29,502 nucleotides of DNA from a virus. A program made the position numbers and the translations under genes. Shown in pieces: positions 14,788-21,387 of the stretch (the stretch's first letter is position 1; each line of letters begins with the position of its first letter). A model generated the notes under the pieces. The model did no database searches, was not told the origin of the DNA, and was given only the letters and a program-made list of their open reading frames with translations. Location of the stretch: the IMG/VR virus record IMGVR_UViG_3300044225_002737, positions 1-29,502 of that record; one strand, 5' to 3'.

Positions 14788-15392
14788 CAGTGAGCTAAAT
14801 AAGCAATATTTTTGATTGACTTATCCCAACACGCTCTGCAGCTCTTGCACTCGTTGCCCTGGTTAGGTGCTGGACAATTAGCCTTAGTTTTATCAGTGAC
14901 CACGGTTGAAGTATTAGGCCAGCCGCCCGCCGCTTCCTGGTCAATCATTGGCATTGAAAATCTTATATTTAAATTATCAGGCGCAGCCGGTATAAATTTT
15001 TTTACCCAGGCTTCACGGGTTGGCAGCCAGTGATCAACCGACGGCGTCAGTTTACAAACTTTGAAAATTTTTGCTAAGTGTTTCAGGTCCTGGATATCTC
15101 CCGAGTCGTGCCACCTAAATTCTTTAGATCTTTTATTATTTATTTGTAATGCCATGGCCTGAACCCATCTCCGATCTTTAATTGCTTTTAGTCTGTAGTA
15201 TTGTGCATTTTGTACAACTTTAAAAACATAGCAACCTTTTAAAGCATAACAATCATAACAAGTCGAGCCCTTAACATTTTGCAGCTTGCCGCCGGTCTTG
15301 CATTCTTTAGCTGGTAACCCGTAAGACCATCCAGGCATTTTTGAAGGCTTGCTCAGGCTGCCTGTAATTTCTTTTGCTGTTTTTATATCCAT
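14787..15392 (-). CDS. GP88 (gene product 88) family protein
   Basis: 201 aa. It fits the GP88 domain known from mycobacteriophage gp88 and many marine phages: LSKPSKMPGWSYGLPAKEC near the start, CYDCYALKGCYVF (~45-57), FRWHDSGDI (~92-100), HWLPTREAW (~121), and a Cys-rich end (NCPAPNQGNECKSCRAC). Many Cys residues suggest zinc or Fe-S binding. Its function is unproven. It has its own strong minus-strand promoter (P5) and an AGAAAGGA ribosome site, so it forms a small separate operon with the microgene below it. Confidence 0.82.
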   Translation of the reverse strand: MDIKTAKEITGSLSKPSKMPGWSYGLPAKECKTGGKLQNVKGSTCYDCYALKGCYVFKVVQNAQYYRLKAIKDRRWVQAMALQINNKRSKEFRWHDSGDIQDLKHLAKIFKVCKLTPSVDHWLPTREAWVKKFIPAAPDNLNIRFSMPMIDQEAAGGWPNTSTVVTDKTKANCPAPNQGNECKSCRACWDKSIKNIAYLAH

Positions 15393-15417
15393 AATTTTTT
15401 AATCCTTTCTATGTCCT

Positions 15418-15446
15418 ACAATATCCCAGGCCTGCGGACTTGTCAA
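15418..15446 (-). promoter_or_regulatory. Sigma70-type promoter P5 for the GP88 operon
   Basis: On the minus strand: TTGACA (complement of 15441-15446), 17-bp spacer, TATTGT (complement of 15418-15423). The spacer ends in CCTGGGA, so CTGGGATAT overlaps the -10 and matches nine bases of the operator-like 13-mer at 14057. An AGAAAGGA ribosome site follows. Confidence 0.72.
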
Positions 15447-15453
15447 GCTTGTT

Positions 15454-15474
15454 AGTTTAGAATCATTCTAAACT
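15454..15474. promoter_or_regulatory. 21-bp perfect palindrome, operator-like
   Basis: AGTTTAGAAT, a central C, then ATTCTAAACT: 10-bp arms with no mismatch, placed 7 bp upstream of the P5 -35 box. Position and symmetry fit a dimeric regulator or activator site. Confidence 0.6.
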
Positions 15475-15476
15475 GT

Positions 15477-15505
15477 GGGGGGCTTGTGCGTGGGCGGGCC
15501 CACCC
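15477..15505. repeat. GC-rich dispersed repeat, copy C
   Basis: 29 bases matching 17211-17239 at 27 positions. It contains GTGGG-CGGG-CCCAC, which can fold as a tight hairpin, and a GGGCCC core. It stands out sharply from the AT-rich background. Confidence 0.75.
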
Positions 15506-15551
15506 AAAAAAAATAGCTTGAGGACTTTAGCCTGTCCCCTGAGGCCCGGAC

Positions 15552-15722
15552 CAGTGAGCTAGTTGGTTATTATCTAGAATACCTATATCTCTCACTGATC
15601 CCAGGTCCTGCTAGCTGAATTTAATTCGACACAGGACCAGGGATCAGGTCCAGGCCTATAGCTTTAATTCTAAATTAACCTGGACCATGGCTGATAGTGT
15701 GCACACCTTAAAGCAGTCAGCC
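15552..15722. ncRNA. Tandem hairpin array in a 445-bp non-coding gap; ncRNA or origin candidate
   Basis: The gap 15393-15837 has no plausible gene. Four consecutive stems were found: CAGTGAG/CTCACTG (15552-15558 with 15591-15597), a 14-bp stem with one A-A mismatch (15597-15610 with 15632-15645, GATCCC-A-GGTCCTG), GGTCCAGG/CCTGGACC (15647-15654 with 15679-15686), and GGCTGA/TCAGCC (15689-15694 with 15717-15722) enclosing the palindrome GTGTGCACAC. TTAATTAA-rich DNA follows at 15730-15770. This could be a structured RNA, a single-strand origin or a packaging element. No matching named RNA family was recognised. Confidence 0.5.
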
Positions 15723-15784
15723 GCCGCTCAAATTAATTAATTATCTAAACAAGTAAATTAATTAATATATCCCATATAATCCTA

Positions 15785-15813
15785 TTGACAATGATTGTCA
15801 AGTAGTTTATAAA
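15785..15813 (+). promoter_or_regulatory. Sigma70-type promoter P3 with palindrome over the -35
   Basis: TTGACA 15785-15790, 17-bp spacer, TATAAA 15808-15813. The -35 starts a perfect 17-bp palindrome, TTGACAAT-G-ATTGTCAA (15785-15801), so a dimeric regulator bound here would block RNA polymerase. An AGAAAGGA ribosome site and ATG 15838 follow. Confidence 0.75.
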
Positions 15814-15837
15814 AATAATTAACAGAAAGGATAAAAC

Positions 15838-16413
15838 ATGGCAAAAAGCACAATGCAAAAATGGCAACGGGACCACTTTGTATCCGAGTTAAACCGGAAC
15901 TATGACCCGTTGATTAACGCTGCGGAATTGAAATTAAAATCAATAGAAGCAGAAGCAATAGAGATAGCAGAAAAAAATCTGGCAGATGATATTGGCGCAA
16001 CACCAATTATTGAAGAGCTGCAGGAAGCTATTAATAATGTTAAAACTAAAATGAGTAAAGCGGCAAGGTTTTTTAATAAAACCAAACAAGCTAAAAAGGA
16101 TATAAATTATAAATTCAAAGAAAAGGATTTTGATTTATTTGGTTATGGTTCAAGCCGTATAACTCCGGACGATTGCTGGGAACAAATAAGAGACTGGGCC
16201 GGGGACTTTGCACGGGCAAAAATTAAACAAACACCCGAGGGCAAAGTGCTTGCAACATTGGAGGAAAATAAAAGGGCTTCATATAAAGAAATCATGGAAG
16301 CAGGAAGCCCGGACAGTTTAAAAACTAAACTCCATAACAACCTACAAAAAGACGGTTTAAGCTGGAATAGAGAAGTAAAAGCTTTACCACCAATAGATGA
16401 AACAATTAATTAA
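15838..16413 (+). CDS. Hypothetical helical protein
   Basis: 191 aa, mostly helical and charged: an EAEAIEIAEKNLADDI segment, then a KTKMSKAARFFNKTKQAKKDI basic region, an aromatic KDFDLFGYGSSRITPDD section and a helical tail. No membrane segment or known motif. It is driven by P3 and has a good AGAAAGGA ribosome site. Function unknown; it forms a small promoter-rich cassette with the next three genes. Confidence 0.78.
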   Translation: MAKSTMQKWQRDHFVSELNRNYDPLINAAELKLKSIEAEAIEIAEKNLADDIGATPIIEELQEAINNVKTKMSKAARFFNKTKQAKKDINYKFKEKDFDLFGYGSSRITPDDCWEQIRDWAGDFARAKIKQTPEGKVLATLEENKRASYKEIMEAGSPDSLKTKLHNNLQKDGLSWNREVKALPPIDETIN

Positions 16414-16421
16414 TTTAGTTG

Positions 16422-16459
16422 TTGACAATATCTGGGATATCCTGTAATATCCCAGATAT
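16422..16459 (+). promoter_or_regulatory. Promoter P4 with 32-bp palindromic operator
   Basis: TTGACA 16422-16427, 17-bp spacer, TAATAT 16445-16450. Two 13-mers, ATATCTGGGATAT (16428-16440) and its exact reverse complement (16447-16459), flank a 6-base centre, so the spacer, the -10 and the start region lie in one perfect inverted repeat. The same 13-mer is at 14057 in P7. Confidence 0.8.
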
Positions 16460-16476
16460 AAAAGAAAGGATATAAT

Positions 16477-16689
16477 ATGAAAACAATAAAAATAAAAGAA
16501 GGTACAACAGGGCTTATCTCATACAAAGCAGATAAATATGGTAAGTTTATACACAGACCATTTAAGTGGGATAGTAAATGCACCTTCACAGAAAAGCACG
16601 TTATATATTTTGACACGTTCAGAAAAAATTATAGATGTGCAAAAAGACCAGTTAAGATGAGCGCAAACCAGGAAAGGAAGGCAGGATAA
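16477..16689 (+). CDS. Hypothetical small basic protein
   Basis: 70 aa, basic and aromatic: KTIKIKEGTTGLISYKAD strands, then KYGKFIHRPFKWDSKC, and a Lys/Arg-rich end (YRCAKRPVKMSANQERKAG). No family recognised. It lies 18 bases after the P4 operator with an AGAAAGGA ribosome site, so its expression is probably controlled by whatever binds there. Confidence 0.72.
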   Translation: MKTIKIKEGTTGLISYKADKYGKFIHRPFKWDSKCTFTEKHVIYFDTFRKNYRCAKRPVKMSANQERKAG

Positions 16690-16690
16690 T

Positions 16691-16861
16691 ATGTTATATA
16701 TGTGGCTATCACTATTAAAAGTTTTAATAGGATTTGTGTTGGCAATGTTAGGATTAATATTGGCAATGCATAGTGAATATACAATACCAGGACTGTTAGT
16801 CAGCTTTGCAGGTGTAATGGCTGTCTTAACTGGACTACCTAACCATAATGAAAGGATATAA
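16691..16861 (+). CDS. Small two-segment membrane protein
   Basis: 56 aa with two hydrophobic segments (LLKVLIGFVLAMLGLILAM, and IPGLLVSFAGVMAVLTGL) separated by a short polar turn (HSEY), and a polar end. A two-helix hairpin of this size resembles small holins or toxin-like peptides, but no family was recognised. It starts 1 base after the previous stop and has a GGAAGGCAGGA ribosome region. It overlaps nothing else. Confidence 0.65.
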   Translation: MLYMWLSLLKVLIGFVLAMLGLILAMHSEYTIPGLLVSFAGVMAVLTGLPNHNERI

Positions 16862-16862
16862 T

Positions 16863-17099
16863 ATGTACTTAATAATTAAACATCAAAAGTATGATCATTT
16901 TAATGATGATTATACAATCGCAGGGACTTCAGATTATTTGGAAGGCGCTAACGAATTGTTAGACGCTCACAGAATAATTAATAAGAATAAGTCTGTTTTA
17001 TTTTCAATAGTTAATATGGAAGAGCCATTAATATTAACTGATGAAATAAAGGACTCAAAACAATTAAAGTTTAAATTTGAGGGTTACGACTCTCAATAA
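16863..17099 (+). CDS. Hypothetical small protein
   Basis: 78 aa from ATG 16863, which follows GAAAGGATATAAT, the same ribosome-site spacing used by the other genes of the cassette; the ATG at 16848 would lie inside the membrane-protein gene. It contains YLIIKHQKYDHFNDDYTI, an ELLDAHRIINKNKSVLFSIVN segment and an acidic/polar end. Function unknown. An intrinsic terminator follows. Confidence 0.72.
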   Translation: MYLIIKHQKYDHFNDDYTIAGTSDYLEGANELLDAHRIINKNKSVLFSIVNMEEPLILTDEIKDSKQLKFKFEGYDSQ

Positions 17100-17128
17100 A
17101 TAGAACACTTTCCATAGTGTGTCCTTAA

Positions 17129-17161
17129 CCGTGGCCCAGTAATCTGGGCCACGGTTTTTTT
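17129..17161 (+). terminator. Rho-independent terminator
   Basis: Perfect 10-bp stem CCGTGGCCCA / TGGGCCACGG (17129-17138 and 17145-17154), 6-base loop, then seven T (17155-17161). It closes the P3/P4 cassette. Confidence 0.92.
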
Positions 17162-17207
17162 ATATCTATAATAATCCTACAATATCCTATGCAAAAACTG
17201 CATAGCT

Positions 17208-17271
17208 CCTGGGGGGCATGTGTGTGGGCGGGCCCACCCCCTGGGGGGCATGTGACCGGGCGGGCCCACCC
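17208..17271. repeat. Tandem GC-rich 32-bp repeats (copies A and B) upstream of terL
   Basis: Two adjacent 32-bp units, 17208-17239 and 17240-17271, are identical except at three positions. Both carry GGGCGGGCCCACCC. A third, 27/29-identical copy is at 15477. The 17162-17382 gap holds these repeats, a TATGCA...TGCATA inverted repeat at 17188-17204, and no convincing gene. Next to terL they could be a packaging (pac/cos) site or a recombination or regulatory element. Confidence 0.75.
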
Positions 17272-17330
17272 CAATAGAGGTACCAGACCAAACGACGTTT
17301 TTGTTTTGTTTATAAAAGGTCAACCCCCCT

Positions 17331-17359
17331 TTGACACAGAAGGGGTCCCAGAGTACGTA
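17331..17359 (+). promoter_or_regulatory. Possible promoter for the late block
   Basis: A perfect TTGACA at 17331-17336 lies upstream of terL, but the 17-bp position offers only TACGTA (17354-17359) and the better TATATA is at 21 bp. The -35 sits within a CCCCTT...AAGGGG inverted repeat. Weak candidate. Confidence 0.35.
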
Positions 17360-17382
17360 TATATTGTAGAATACAGACAGTT

Positions 17383-18894
17383 ATGGTAAAGGTTTTGAAA
17401 ACAAGTTTATATATGTCTAACGAAAAAAATTTTTCAAAAAATTTTGACGGATTGACCAAGGAAGAAAGCGAAAGACTTTTAGAATTGGAAAGAAGTCTAG
17501 AACTAGCAAAAGCCAAACCAAAAATCGAAAATAACTTTTTGAGTTTTGTGAACTATGCTTGGCCTGAGTTTATTGAAGGATCACATCATAAAATTATTAA
17601 TAAAAAATTTAACGAACTTGCCTCTGGCAAGATTAAGCGCCTAATCATCAACATGCCGCCAAGACATACAAAATCGGAGTTTGCCTCATACTTACTCCCG
17701 GCATGGATGATTGGCCGTAATCCCAAACTAAAAATTATTCAAGCGACCCACACTGCAGATCTTGCAATAGACTTTGGTCGTAAAACAAAAAACCTGGTCG
17801 ATGAGCCCCGGTACCGGGAACTTTTTTCTACAAGACTGCAAGAGGACTCTCAGGCTGCTGGTAAATGGAAAACGGAACAGGGAGGAGAATATTTTGCAGC
17901 TGGTGTTGGTGGAGCAATCACGGGCCGTGGTGCCGATCTCCTGATCATTGATGATCCACACAAAGAACAAGATATTAGAAAAGATAGTAAGTCTTTCGAA
18001 AAAGCTTGGAACTGGTATACATCAGGTCCACGTCAACGTTTACAACCAGGCGGACGTATTGTGGTTGTAATGACAAGATGGAATACCAAGGATCTAACTG
18101 GACAATTAATCAGGGCTCAGGGAGAAGATGATTCTGATCAATGGGAAGTTGTAGAACTACCAGCGCTATTACCATCAGGTAAACCAGTGTGGCCAGAATA
18201 CTGGACAGCTGAAGAATTAGAAAAAACTAAAGCATCTATTCCAGTTTCAAACTGGAACGCTCAGTATATGCAACAGCCAACAGCTGAAGAAGGCGCAATA
18301 TTAAAACGAGAGTGGTGGCAAAACTGGGAAGGACACAACCCACCTCGAGTCGATTATATTGTGCAGAGTTATGATACGGCATTTTTAAAAAAAGAATCAG
18401 CCGACTTTAGTGCGATAACGACATGGGGAGTCTTTGAAGATGAAGACAAAGGTTATAATATTATCTTACTCAATGCATTTAAAGATAGGTACGAGTTCCC
18501 TGAACTACGTCGCGTGGCTCATGAAGAGTATCTATACTGGCGTCCTGATATGGTTTTAATCGAGGCCAAGGCATCAGGAATACCATTAACGTCAGAATTG
18601 AGAAGAATGGGAATCCCAGTAATTAACTTTACACCTAGCCGTGGAAATGATAAACAAGCGAGAGTAAACTCAATATCTCCGCTTTTCGAAAGCGGTAAGG
18701 TATATGCTCCTATGCATGAGCACTTTGCACAAGAAGTAGTTGAAGAATGTGCAGCGTTCCCGCATGGTGATCACGATGACTACGTTGATAGCACAACACA
18801 GGCATTGATGAGAATACGGCAGGGCGGACTTCTACCTCATCCAGAAGATGAAAAAGAAGAGCCGAGAGAACCAAGACAACTGGAGTATTATTAG
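17383..18894 (+). CDS. terL: Terminase large subunit (packaging ATPase and nuclease)
   Basis: 503 aa; ATG 17413 (MSNEKNF) is a possible later start, as neither has a clear ribosome site. ATPase half: Walker A-like MPPRHTKS (91-98), Walker B LLIIDD (186-191), coupling motif TRWN (231-234). Nuclease half: YDTAF with D331, VLIEAKASG with E394, and HDDYVDSTTQAL with D465/D466/D469, the three metal-binding acidic groups of the RNase H-like fold. It pumps DNA into the head through the portal and cuts it. It begins the + strand virion block, far from the minus-strand small subunit. Confidence 0.97.
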   Translation: MVKVLKTSLYMSNEKNFSKNFDGLTKEESERLLELERSLELAKAKPKIENNFLSFVNYAWPEFIEGSHHKIINKKFNELASGKIKRLIINMPPRHTKSEFASYLLPAWMIGRNPKLKIIQATHTADLAIDFGRKTKNLVDEPRYRELFSTRLQEDSQAAGKWKTEQGGEYFAAGVGGAITGRGADLLIIDDPHKEQDIRKDSKSFEKAWNWYTSGPRQRLQPGGRIVVVMTRWNTKDLTGQLIRAQGEDDSDQWEVVELPALLPSGKPVWPEYWTAEELEKTKASIPVSNWNAQYMQQPTAEEGAILKREWWQNWEGHNPPRVDYIVQSYDTAFLKKESADFSAITTWGVFEDEDKGYNIILLNAFKDRYEFPELRRVAHEEYLYWRPDMVLIEAKASGIPLTSELRRMGIPVINFTPSRGNDKQARVNSISPLFESGKVYAPMHEHFAQEVVEECAAFPHGDHDDYVDSTTQALMRIRQGGLLPHPEDEKEEPREPRQLEYY

Positions 18895-18895
18895 T

Positions 18896-19309
18896 ATGGA
18901 ATTTGAAAAATACGAAGACGTAATCGATGCATTTGAAAGAGGCGTAGGTGTAGAACCAGGTGATACTCTTACAGACTATATTAGAAAAAATAATATTAAA
19001 ATTGCAGACCCAATGCCTGATAATCAAGAATCAGGAATTATGCAAACTGACGATGCTAAAATAATGTTGTCAGAAGGCCCAATGATACAAGCTGGTTCTG
19101 ACGATAGAGATCCTATTTTAGTTGAAGAGTATGAAAAATATATTTTTGACATGTTAGAGCAAGGTTTACAACCAATGACTTTTGAGGAATTTAGAAGAGA
19201 AGCTATGTCTGGCATGGCAAAAGGTGGAGAAGAAGAAGTAGAAGAAATCAAAGAGAAAAAAGTAATATCCCTAGCAGGCGGCGGAATATCAGAATTACTG
19301 GAGGCCTAG
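18896..19309 (+). CDS. Hypothetical acidic late protein
   Basis: 137 aa from ATG 18896, which follows CTGGAG and overlaps nothing; an earlier start inside terL is not needed. It is acidic and helical, with DTLTDYIRKNNIKIADP, YEKYIFDMLEQGLQPMTFEEF and the short GMAKGGEEEVEE and LAGGGISELLEA segments. The final LAGGG stretch belongs to the K/A-G-G words that recur in the late small proteins. Probably a virion or assembly accessory factor; unproven. Confidence 0.78.
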   Translation: MEFEKYEDVIDAFERGVGVEPGDTLTDYIRKNNIKIADPMPDNQESGIMQTDDAKIMLSEGPMIQAGSDDRDPILVEEYEKYIFDMLEQGLQPMTFEEFRREAMSGMAKGGEEEVEEIKEKKVISLAGGGISELLEA

Positions 19310-21226
19310 ATGCCCATCCAAGACGAGCTAAAACTTTTCGTAGAAAATTTTAAATTAGAAAACGGAAGAATCCCAACACAGAACGAAATATTTAAAGCTA
19401 CAGGTCGTGCTGCTAAAACAATTAAATCTTATTTAGTTGAGGGAGTAGATTATGCAAAACCTTTAACTAAATTAGAAGCAGCAAAACTTGGTGGTAAGAA
19501 AGCTACTGGTATAACAAAAGTTAACCCTAAATTAGTAAAAGAATTAAAAGATTTAAAAGTAAAAGGTATATCTCTTTCTGTAGAAACAAGTCCGGCTGGC
19601 AGTAAATCTTTTAGAGTTACCTTTGATAAAAAATTAAATTTAAATAATATATCCGTTCCCGCAACAAAAGAAAATTTAGAGAAGATAAAAATTAATGTTA
19701 GTCAAGTTGTTGACAGCAATAACTATAACAAAAATATTTTACCTTTTCAAACATCAGAAGAAAAAAGAAGAATAAAAAGATTTAAAGAAGCAAACTATAA
19801 AAAGAAAGATCCGTATGGAGTTTATAAAGCTTTACAAAAATATAAAACAGAAAAATTCCCTGGGTCTTTATCTAAAGATATTGTTATTCAACATGGTCAA
19901 CCAAAATTTACCACACAAACTTTAAATAAATTTGCTTTAATACCTTCTGCTGTAAACATATCTGATACGGTTGAAAAAGTGGAAAGACTTCGTAACAATG
20001 CTCTTAAAATTGCACTAGCAACTTTAAATAATAAAAATGCAGATGTTGCAACAAAAAGAGCTGCAGCAGAAAAATACAATTCAATAGCAAGAGGTTTACG
20101 TGGACAATTAAAAGGTGAAGCATCTGGTGTGGTAAACTTTGAATTATTGGAAGTTGATAACAAAGGTAATTTTAAAAAAATAAAAGACATTGGATTTGAT
20201 TCAACAAAAGCTCTAGTCGCATCAGATAAAGATCTATCTAAAATTACAAAATTAGAGGCAGAAGAGTTAATTAAATCTGGTAAGAAAAAAATAGATATTG
20301 AATCATTAAAATTAACAACAGATGTAAAACCTTTATCTAAAATAGACAGACCAGAAAAAGCTTTGCTAACAGAAGACTTCAAAGCATTCTCTTCTAGAAT
20401 AAAAAATTATGATAACTTAGATCCAACAACTTATCCGTCTAAAACTTATGTTCGTGATGAACTTAAAAAAGTTCCCGTAGAAGCACCCGTAAAACAAACA
20501 ATAAAAGATTTTGATATTCCAAAAGGTACAATACTAAAAGGTCTTGCAAAAGGCACACTTAGAGCTGTTGCACCATTCGTTCCATTTGTAGGAGCGTTAG
20601 GTGTTGCACTTGGGGTATCTGATGTTGCAAAAGCAAAAGACGAAGGGCTAGAAGGAGAGGAGCTTGGTATTGCATATCTTGTTGGACCAGAGCTAGCTAA
20701 AAAATATTCTGATTACAAAGATAGAAATTTAAATGTAGAAACGGAGTCAGAAGGAATTATGGGACTTAAGGACGGCGGCCGAGTCGGATTTTTCAAAGGT
20801 GCAGTAGCGGGTGGCGAAAACATTTCACCAGGCACGGACGTAGGAGGAAATGTTAGAGACGATAATCCTTTTACAGGAGGAGGTGATGATAAACCCACGA
20901 ATATTCCGCCACCACCAAAAGATGGTACTATTCCTATTACAATAAACCTTGGAACGGAAGATGTATTAGGAGTTAATGTTCCAAAATTTGTGGACCTTGG
21001 TTTACCCACTCAATATGGCTTATTGAATCTTAGACAAAACTTTAGTGATTTTATTAATCCTGATGAAATAGATATTGACCCTGAATTAACTTTCGGTGGT
21101 TCAACTCCTTTATTCGGAGGCAGGGTTGATTATGGTGTGGGTATAACAAAAGAAGGTTTTATGAGTGATCCATCACCTTTTATAACATTTAGTAAAACAT
21201 TGAACGCTGATAAATTTAGAAGATGA
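19310..21226 (+). CDS. Large protein of unknown function between terminase and portal
   Basis: 638 aa. The N-terminus (~10-50: NGRIPTQNEIFKATGRAAKTIKSYL) looks like a small helix-turn-helix. The middle is Lys-rich and helical. Around residues 418-440 is a hydrophobic stretch (AVAPFVPFVGALGVALGV), then a GLKDGGRVGFFKG word near 485-497, a Gly/Pro-rich linker (GGGDDKPTNIPPPPKDG), and a beta-rich end. The late position, membrane-like helix and beta tail would suit a virion-internal or ejected protein, but a regulator or polyvalent protein is also possible. No family recognised. Confidence 0.8.
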   Translation: MPIQDELKLFVENFKLENGRIPTQNEIFKATGRAAKTIKSYLVEGVDYAKPLTKLEAAKLGGKKATGITKVNPKLVKELKDLKVKGISLSVETSPAGSKSFRVTFDKKLNLNNISVPATKENLEKIKINVSQVVDSNNYNKNILPFQTSEEKRRIKRFKEANYKKKDPYGVYKALQKYKTEKFPGSLSKDIVIQHGQPKFTTQTLNKFALIPSAVNISDTVEKVERLRNNALKIALATLNNKNADVATKRAAAEKYNSIARGLRGQLKGEASGVVNFELLEVDNKGNFKKIKDIGFDSTKALVASDKDLSKITKLEAEELIKSGKKKIDIESLKLTTDVKPLSKIDRPEKALLTEDFKAFSSRIKNYDNLDPTTYPSKTYVRDELKKVPVEAPVKQTIKDFDIPKGTILKGLAKGTLRAVAPFVPFVGALGVALGVSDVAKAKDEGLEGEELGIAYLVGPELAKKYSDYKDRNLNVETESEGIMGLKDGGRVGFFKGAVAGGENISPGTDVGGNVRDDNPFTGGGDDKPTNIPPPPKDGTIPITINLGTEDVLGVNVPKFVDLGLPTQYGLLNLRQNFSDFINPDEIDIDPELTFGGSTPLFGGRVDYGVGITKEGFMSDPSPFITFSKTLNADKFRR

Positions 21227-21387
21227 TAAAACGATTAACTAGAACAATACCACCACTTAGAGGACCAGACCCACAAGGGTTGAATGTTCCATATAAACCG
21301 ACTATAGTGGTTCGGAACTCGGAGAAAATAAATGGCAGAAATAGACAAAGCTCTTCCAAACGTAGAGCAAACAATAAAAACGCCTAG
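21223..21387 (+). CDS. Small basic late protein
   Basis: 54 aa. It starts in the stop of the previous gene (ATGA) and overlaps the portal start by 56 bases. The N-terminal part MIKRLTRTIPPLRGPDPQGLN is proline- and arginine-rich, a pattern I associate with small proteins at this spot in marine phages (recalled). The end is Lys/Arg/Asn-rich and largely set by the overlap with portal. Function unknown. Confidence 0.55.
   Translation: MIKRLTRTIPPLRGPDPQGLNVPYKPTIVVRNSEKINGRNRQSSSKRRANNKNA

Noticed and set aside
14812-15033. + strand ORF inside the GP88 gene
   Set aside because: Antisense to a well-supported conserved gene; no promoter or ribosome site.
17208-17271. Terminator or CRISPR-like repeat
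   Set aside because: No T-run follows the GC-rich hairpins, and only two adjacent copies without spacers are present.
19897-20382. 161-aa minus-strand ORF within the 638-aa gene
   Set aside because: Hydrophobic, Ser/Phe-rich shadow typical of antisense to Lys-rich coding DNA.
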